64,000 bases of DNA from Xestospongia bergquistia (taxonomy: Eukaryota; Porifera; Demospongiae; Haplosclerida; Petrosiidae), in contig OZ014417.1 of assembly GCA_963965975.1 (NCBI GenBank), forward strand, positions 6,878,821 through 6,942,820, read 5' to 3'. Positions 58,201 to 64,000 of this stretch are shown piece after piece. The notes under the pieces are model-generated. The model did no database searches, had not been told where the DNA came from, and worked only from the letters and a program-made list of their open reading frames with translations. How positions within the stretch are numbered: the stretch's first letter is position 1; each line of letters begins with the position of its first letter. Position numbers and translations under genes: made by a program.

Positions 58201-60589
58201 TTGTTGGAACATGATTCTGTAGCATTAACTATCCAGTCAAATACTTGTCCATCTAAGAGTGCATGAGATGCAGTTAAATATATTTCTACTTCAAAACGTT
58301 TTTGAGGAGTTAAGTTAATGTGTTGACCACTTTTATATTGATGTTGTATCCCAAACGGTGTTGTGATTGAAATGGTGACACTTAAGCGTTCAGGACCTTT
58401 CTTTTTGTTCTGAATGGATAATCGAACTAATGATTTATCTCCTTTGTTAACAAACACTACAGGATTACCAATAAGAACAGTATCTAACTGTGGGCTGTCA
58501 AATGTGACAGAAGAATCAGGAATAACATGGGAAAAAGGAGTTTCTCCAATATCATATCCTCTCAACTGATACTGTACAAGTCCTGGAGGGAGTGTAATGT
58601 TACCCAAAAGGATTCCATTGCATTCTGAGATCTCTGTATACTGAAGTATATTCTCCTCATTATCCACAATATCCAAATAGAGGGAATGTTTGAGAGAAAT
58701 TTGAGAAAGTTTTGAAGTCTTAGCTGTAAATGCCTGAGTGTCACCTATCAGTGAAAAAAGAAGCAGGAATTAATGTATGTACAAACTTTGACATGAACAA
58801 CTTACAAGCAAAAGGAAGGGCATTTGTAGGAAGTAAGTCTCCTGACTTAAATCTCTTCAAAAAATCGATCTCCAAGTCCAAGTCTACAGTAATACTTAAT
58901 GAATGCTGTAAAGTCCCTGAAGAGACGCAAGCCTGCCACTGTCCAGGTTGAGGATTAGTTACCTTGTAAACAGCAAAACTGTTTGAAAATGTAATAACAG
59001 TTTCTGTACTTCTATCTGGTTTAGTTATTGTAATCTCTCGTTCAGATGTCTCAAAGAGACTGGAAAATTCAGAAACAAAATAGGAAATATCAAAATTTTG
59101 ACAGCGATCATGTGAACTACGTTTCTTAGTAGATCGTGATGCCAAGACAAAATCTACAAACTGTCTAAAGTTGGCTGCATTAATTTGATTGACACTAAAT
59201 CCATTAGTAGCACTCTTTATATCCTCATAATGTCCAAAACCATCAACACATCCTCCACCACTATAGAAGAAATGTACTGATATATCTCGTTGTGTTCCAC
59301 TCTGAGAATTAGCTTTATTGATAACAGTCTGATACAAATTATCATCTCTTGCTGAGGCATCAGTAAGTACAATAATGTTGTGTTTTGTTTGTTCTGTGAC
59401 ATCTCTAATCCCATCCAACAGCTCAATTGTTTTTAATATACCTGTCATGCCAAATTCTGGACAGTCATGTCCTCCATCAGCTCTAAGGTTGTCAACATCA
59501 ACAAGAAGTTCATTGACTGCTCTTACAGTAACAACATTGCCATCAGGATCTTGTACTTGAAATGATGGTCTCCTGTTCATGTTATTGCTGTTATAATTGG
59601 CATCATAAATTCTTGCATATTCCAAATCTAAAGAGATAAAATATATATTAACTTTATGTAACAAATGATATGAAATGTTACACTAGACCCGACCCATCCC
59701 AACATCTGTAGCAACAGATATGATGAAGATAATCTACCCTAGTTGTGTGTTTTAATATTAGAATGTGAAATTAATCAGAACAAAAATAAATCTTACTGTC
59801 TTCAAGTGGAGCAGAATAGTCCCCAAAATCATTAAATGGAACAAGTGTGTAACAAAGAGTGAGAGTATTCTGTTCACTTGCAGTAAAAGTTTGAATAACT
59901 TCCTTAACTGATTCAATTTCTTCTCTCATACTACCAGTTGTGTCAACAACAAATCCAACACAATCACTAGAACGAGAAAGTCTAATAAATTGGTTTCTGG
60001 CATAAGCACAATCTGCTTCTAAATGGAAAATACAAGACAAGTCAACAGGTTCAAGACAATCATATAGTTCTCTTATTGTTGGCTTAGAAGCACATTCTGA
60101 GAGACGATTACCAGTTTGTCTTTTGGCTAGTTCTCTATTATTTGAAAAGTCTTTCAGACAAGATAATTGGCCGTAGAGTTTTCGAATTGTTGTAATGTTT
60201 GTATGATTTTCTAGAAGAAACAGAAATTGTGACAGCAGTCTTGGAGCATCTGCTTTTGTTGGTCTTTCATCTTCAGGACCATAACAAGCTTTAAAGTAAG
60301 ACTCTAAAATTGTGTCAAGAGCCATTGAAAAGTTATCAAAGCCATCTGAAGTCCCAGTTAGATTGAATGAATGTACCATTGTGGAGTAGAGGCCCCTTAG
60401 CGTATTGTTACGGGAAACATTTGAACCTGATGGAGAGATCGTTACTATATCATTCAACTCAGTAAGAAACGTTGAAGTAGAATTATCCACCTTTTGAAAA
60501 TACTGAGCAACAGCCTCGTTGTCACATGATAAACTGAGTGCAACAGGAAAAATTGCTGCAATCAATACCAGATAAATGAGGGTAGCCAT
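55214..60589 (-). CDS. Secreted VWA protein with Kunitz and TIL domains, VK
   Basis: Exons 60589-59797, 59627-58806 and 58744-58004 parallel V1/V3: signal peptide (LVLIAAIFPVALSLS), N-terminal domain, VWA (VDTTGSM; GGHDCPEFG; VLTDASARDD), VWA7/hemicentin-type region. Where V1/V3 begin FN3 repeats, exon 3 runs straight into a Kunitz domain (CGLPVNTGNC...CINKC). Smaller exons add, in order, a Cys-rich module, Kunitz 2 (near 57730-57590), two more Cys-rich modules (about 57480-57065), a TIL-like unit (about 57010-56885), a Cys-rich unit, a TIL domain (56600-56430), Kunitz 3 (56330-56150) and final Cys-rich exons, ending with a 20-codon exon 55273-55214. The P1 positions are Ala, Asn and Arg in Kunitz 1-3, so only Kunitz 3 (GPCRGR) looks like a trypsin-type inhibitor. 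No TM helix is seen; likely extracellular matrix or secreted. Confidence 0.82.
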
Positions 60590-60725
60590 CTAGAATGAAA
60601 ATATGACTGATGTGACTTTTAATTCAATTGCTTTTATAGAAATGACAATGCAAAATAATTATAGTTGTGCCATATCTGTATATACTATATCTGGCAAATG
60701 TTGATATTTAGGTAAGAACAAATCA

Positions 60726-61180
60726 TTTAGGCATAAAATAACTTTTGGAATTTCAGTATAATAACATGATAACATATGACATTACTTCAAAATCAACAGT
60801 TAGTTTAAAGAGGACAGATGGCTTCAGATTGCTAATTGTCCCATAACATGAAAAAATAATTTTAGAAACTGATATGAATTACAATTTGTATGTTTTAAAT
60901 GATTACTTGTCATTAGTAATTTAAACACATCAATATAGCATCATATTTATTCTAAACCATAATCCAAACACCTGGGAGATGGTCATTCTCTTACAAAAGG
61001 AAACAATTATTCAGATATAAAATAACTTTGCAAATTTCAGTATATGATAACATATGACATATGTCATTAGTTCAAAATCAACAGTTAGTTTAAAGAGGAC
61101 AGATGGCTTCAGGTTGCTAATTGTCCCATAACGTGAACATTAATTTTAGAAACTGATATGAATTACAACTTTATATACTT
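60726..61180. repeat. Direct duplication of about 160 bp upstream of VK
   Basis: About 60730-60890 and 61015-61175 share AAATCAACAGTTAGTTTAAA, GAGGACAGATGGCTTC and TTAGAAACTGATATGAATTA blocks at high identity. Non-coding. Confidence 0.8.
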
Positions 61181-61387
61181 GAAATAATTACTAAAGCAAT
61201 AAGAATATCAAAATTACCTCAAATGAAATATTAATTTTAAAAAACATCAACTCTAGTACACCCAGTTGTGTCTACAACAAAAGCTAAATAATTATAGTTA
61301 TACAAGGCTCGCTTTGCTTAGTAATAGATAGACAGTCACTATTGCTAACGAAGATAGAGTAAACAGAGTTAATACTGCCTATCTTTG

Positions 61388-61624
61388 TACACTGTAAACA
61401 TTAATATGTCCTTTTAACAACTAATTTGTACCTGACATGAGTGGATTACTATGGAATCTAAAATTTATGTGAAGTACTCACTGTATAATTTGTTGGTATG
61501 TAAAATTACAACATACCAACAAATTATATAGTGAGTAATTCATATAAATTATAGATTCCATAGTAATCCATCCATGTCAAGTACAAATTAGTTGTTAAAA
61601 TGACATATCAATGTTTACAGTGTA
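61388..61624. repeat. 237-bp foldback hairpin
   Basis: The left arm from TACACTGTAAACATT pairs with the right arm ending AATGTTTACAGTGTA. Inner matched parts include GGATTACTATGGAATCTA / TAGATTCCATAGTAATCC and AATTTGTTGGTATGT / ACATACCAACAAATT, with a loop of only a few bases near 61505. This is the structure of a foldback MITE. Confidence 0.88.
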
Positions 61625-62518
61625 GTGACATTCAAGGCAGTTGTTCTCAATGAGCTAGATCAAATACATTTGTAGAAGACTAGTAACATCATCGATAGCA
61701 TTACTATGCAGTTCTTGATAGTCCTTGATGACTGTGTATACAGAGGAGCTAGATAAAGGAAAAAAGAGATAAACTGATCAATGGCTCCAACTTGACTCTT
61801 GCTAATGTATGTAAATGTATTTGATATTGTGTACATTGTATACAAGGTGAAGTAGTGCAGTATATTTTAAATTGATATTTTAAACCATCTTAGATTACTG
61901 GTTGTATGTGTCTTGGTTATTTTTGATTTCACTATCAATATAAGAAAGATTCATTAGCACTGGAGCCCTCCTGTTCAGCCGATTAAAACCATGACTGGTA
62001 TCATTCTGTATATTTTATATGTCAGGACAACAATATATACAAGTGCATATATGTGCTTAAAAAATAGAATATTTTTGAGACATATATAGTTAACACAGAT
62101 CTTATTTGCCCACAAATAATAAATGTATCATCAAACAACAAGGTTGATTGATACCTTGCTTGGGTCTGTGGGGTGGTTGTCTGCATGAGACACACAGCCC
62201 AAACTCCTGCTTTCACCAAGACACATCAATAGCAGCCAACCCAATTACCAATCAGGACAGTCTAGGTCTTGCACTAATGATACAAGACTACAAGAGTTGT
62301 CTAACATACACAGAGCAAATGCATAGAGGTGAAAGGTTAAGAAAATGAAACAATTAAAATTGCTCTCTCAAAAGTTCCTCAAACAGAGGAAACACACTCT
62401 GCCCATGAAAACCTGAACCAGCTTCATCCTTTTTATTTATAGACTCATTAGCAGGTTCATGAGTCTTTTAATTTCATTGTTATACATAAAATACTCTATA
62501 TTGATATAATCAGATTTT
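61625..62518. other. Spacer between VK and the kinase gene
   Basis: No convincing gene. Short open frames near 61660-61845 and 62022-62348 have no recognisable content; the latter region is somewhat less AT-rich. Confidence 0.5.
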
Positions 62519-64000
62519 TCAAGAGTTGAATGCATTGATGTCAATATAGTCAGCTAGTGGTTTCATAATGTCTTCTACAAACTGTACTAAATCAGAAAAT
62601 GGCGGTCTCTCCTCTGGATTAGATTTCCAACAGGACATCATTAATTGGTATCTGAAACAATAATTATAATGTTGAAATTAATATATCATTTCTTACATTT
62701 CCTCTGAACATGCTGCATTATTTGGAATTAAGAGTCTACCTCCACTGTCTAGTAATTGAACTACACTCAAAGGGTCTAAACCAGGATAGGGAATTTTACC
62801 AAGACTGAACACCTCCCAACATAATACACCATATGACCACTGTGTAATTGGATGAAAGTTAATCAAAATGTAATATACTGACCACATCTGTCTTTTCAGA
62901 GAATAGACCATCATGAAGGCTTTCTAATGCCATCCACTTAACTGGAAATTTGATAGGACTTTTATCAGATTCATTTTTTCCCCATTGTCTGTAATAATTG
63001 CGTATATAAACATCTTTTGAGAGTCCAAAGTCACCAACTTTAACAATCCCATTATCATCAATCCTAAATGACAGAGTGAATTAAAGAGAGTGGGACACAA
63101 CTTACATGCAGTTTCTAGCAGCAAGATCTCTATGTACAAATTTCTTTTCAGCTAGATATGACATTCCCTTAGCAACTTGTAAACACATTGAAAGAAGCTG
63201 CTTCCTTGCATCAAGTACAATATCATCATCACTAGTTTCAGCAATTGTTAAATTTGGTCTCTCTTTCTTGAGATAAAACAACAGACTACCTCTAGCCATA
63301 AAAGGCATTACAACATAAGGTGCCTGATCATGATCAAGACAGATTCCAATAAGAGGAAGAACATTAGGATGATCAAAAGAGGACATCTTTAGACTCTCTT
63401 CGATAAGAGAGTTGACATCTTCTTTCGTGTAAAGACCTTCCATATTAATTGAGGAATTTTATATGATTTTAGTGTTAATGATAGTACTGACCTTTGAGTG
63501 TTTTAATAGCAACAGGTACTGGAGCACTTTTAATGATGTTACCATCAGGAGTTAATATCCCTCGATAAACTGTCCCATATTCACCTTCAATTGTGTATAA
63601 TATAATGTGAATTAAATATAACATATTAACAATACCTTGACCAATTGTCTCTTGTAATTGCAACAATGATCCTGAAATAATCTTACACTTAGATAACTGT
63701 TTCAAAAATGAACCATGTATATGTGGGTGTGTAGGTACGTCAGTGATCTCTTCTTTGTTGTCACCTTGTCCTGTATATTTTTTGGCTATTGCAGTAATTG
63801 ACCTTAAGTCATTGATAGTTATGGAATATATATTCTCACGACGATGTGTCATCTCCGTTTCATTGCTAAAAAACAAAGTTATTGCTTGTAATAATAATAA
63901 TAATTATATAGTAAGTTACATGAAAACTTGTATATATTAAAAAGCCACTAGCTTCATTACCTAGTATGTATTGTCTTCCTTCTTTTTAAGCAAACTATTA
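62519..64000 (-). CDS. Receptor tyrosine kinase, kinase domain (5' part outside)
   Basis: Seven exons on the minus strand: 64000(+)-63961, 63865-63636, 63584-63492, 63436-63106, 63063-62883, 62839-62697 and 62651-62519; all junctions are GT-AG and keep frame. The first visible exon encodes a basic stretch (CLKRRKT) like the stop-transfer after a membrane helix. A juxtamembrane segment with ENIYSITI follows, then the Gly loop (GQGEYGTVYRG, split by an intron), VAIK, an alpha-C Glu region (NSLIEESLKM), HRDLAARN, DFGLSKD with activation-loop YIRNYYRQ, and the PVKWMALESL and WSYGVLCWEVFSLG segments. It ends DYIDINAFNS with a Tyr in the short tail. All catalytic residues are present. HRDLAARN marks a tyrosine rather than Ser/Thr kinase. 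The receptor ectodomain lies beyond the window, so its subfamily is open. Confidence 0.9.

Overview
The window is animal nuclear DNA. It is AT-rich, with TA microsatellites, introns that are often 35-90 bp, and metazoan families: a receptor tyrosine kinase, VWA/FN3 surface proteins, Kunitz inhibitors, and a THAP protein with a P2X7 C-terminal-like domain. Compact genes plus this repertoire suggest an early-branching animal, most likely a demosponge of the Amphimedon type. That assignment is an inference.

Left part (1-3.5 kb): one intact two-exon gene for a protein with two membrane segments, flanked by broken relatives.

Centre-left (3478-26705): a head-to-tail segmental duplication with units 3478-16594 and 16595-26705. 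Each unit carries two different secreted avidin/streptavidin-fold genes (AVD1, then AVD2), the remnant of a third, a fragment of a Lys-rich peptide gene and a fragment of the two-TM gene. The fold is recognisable from near-identical core motifs (LGWTVVWRN, AHSSSSWSGQ, GRYD), yet several residues that contact biotin in streptavidin are replaced. After the duplication, unit 1 received a Ty3/gypsy LTR retrotransposon with identical 122-bp LTRs. Unit 2 received a 1.95-kb terminal-inverted-repeat element with a TTAA target site, carrying a THAP gene and a P2X7 'ballast'-like gene.

Centre (26.7-32.4 kb): two intact genes and one remnant of a small secreted, Lys/Pro-rich peptide family on the minus strand, among inverted repeats.

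Right part (32.9-60.6 kb, all minus strand): five paralogues sharing a signal peptide, an N-terminal domain, a VWA domain with a DTTGS metal site and a VWA7/hemicentin-type beta region. Two (35.7-41.0 and 48.8-54.1 kb) look intact and continue into FN3 repeats, one membrane helix and a short tail. Two (32.9-34.9 and 42.5-47.8 kb) are broken. The most upstream one (55.2-60.6 kb) has exchanged the FN3-TM part for Kunitz, TIL and other Cys-rich modules and is probably secreted. The last 1.5 kb holds the kinase domain of a receptor tyrosine kinase whose 5' part lies beyond the window.

The most notable content is the duplicated eukaryotic streptavidin-like family with an altered ligand pocket. Next come the rapidly duplicating VWA receptor cluster and the THAP/P2X7-domain transposon.
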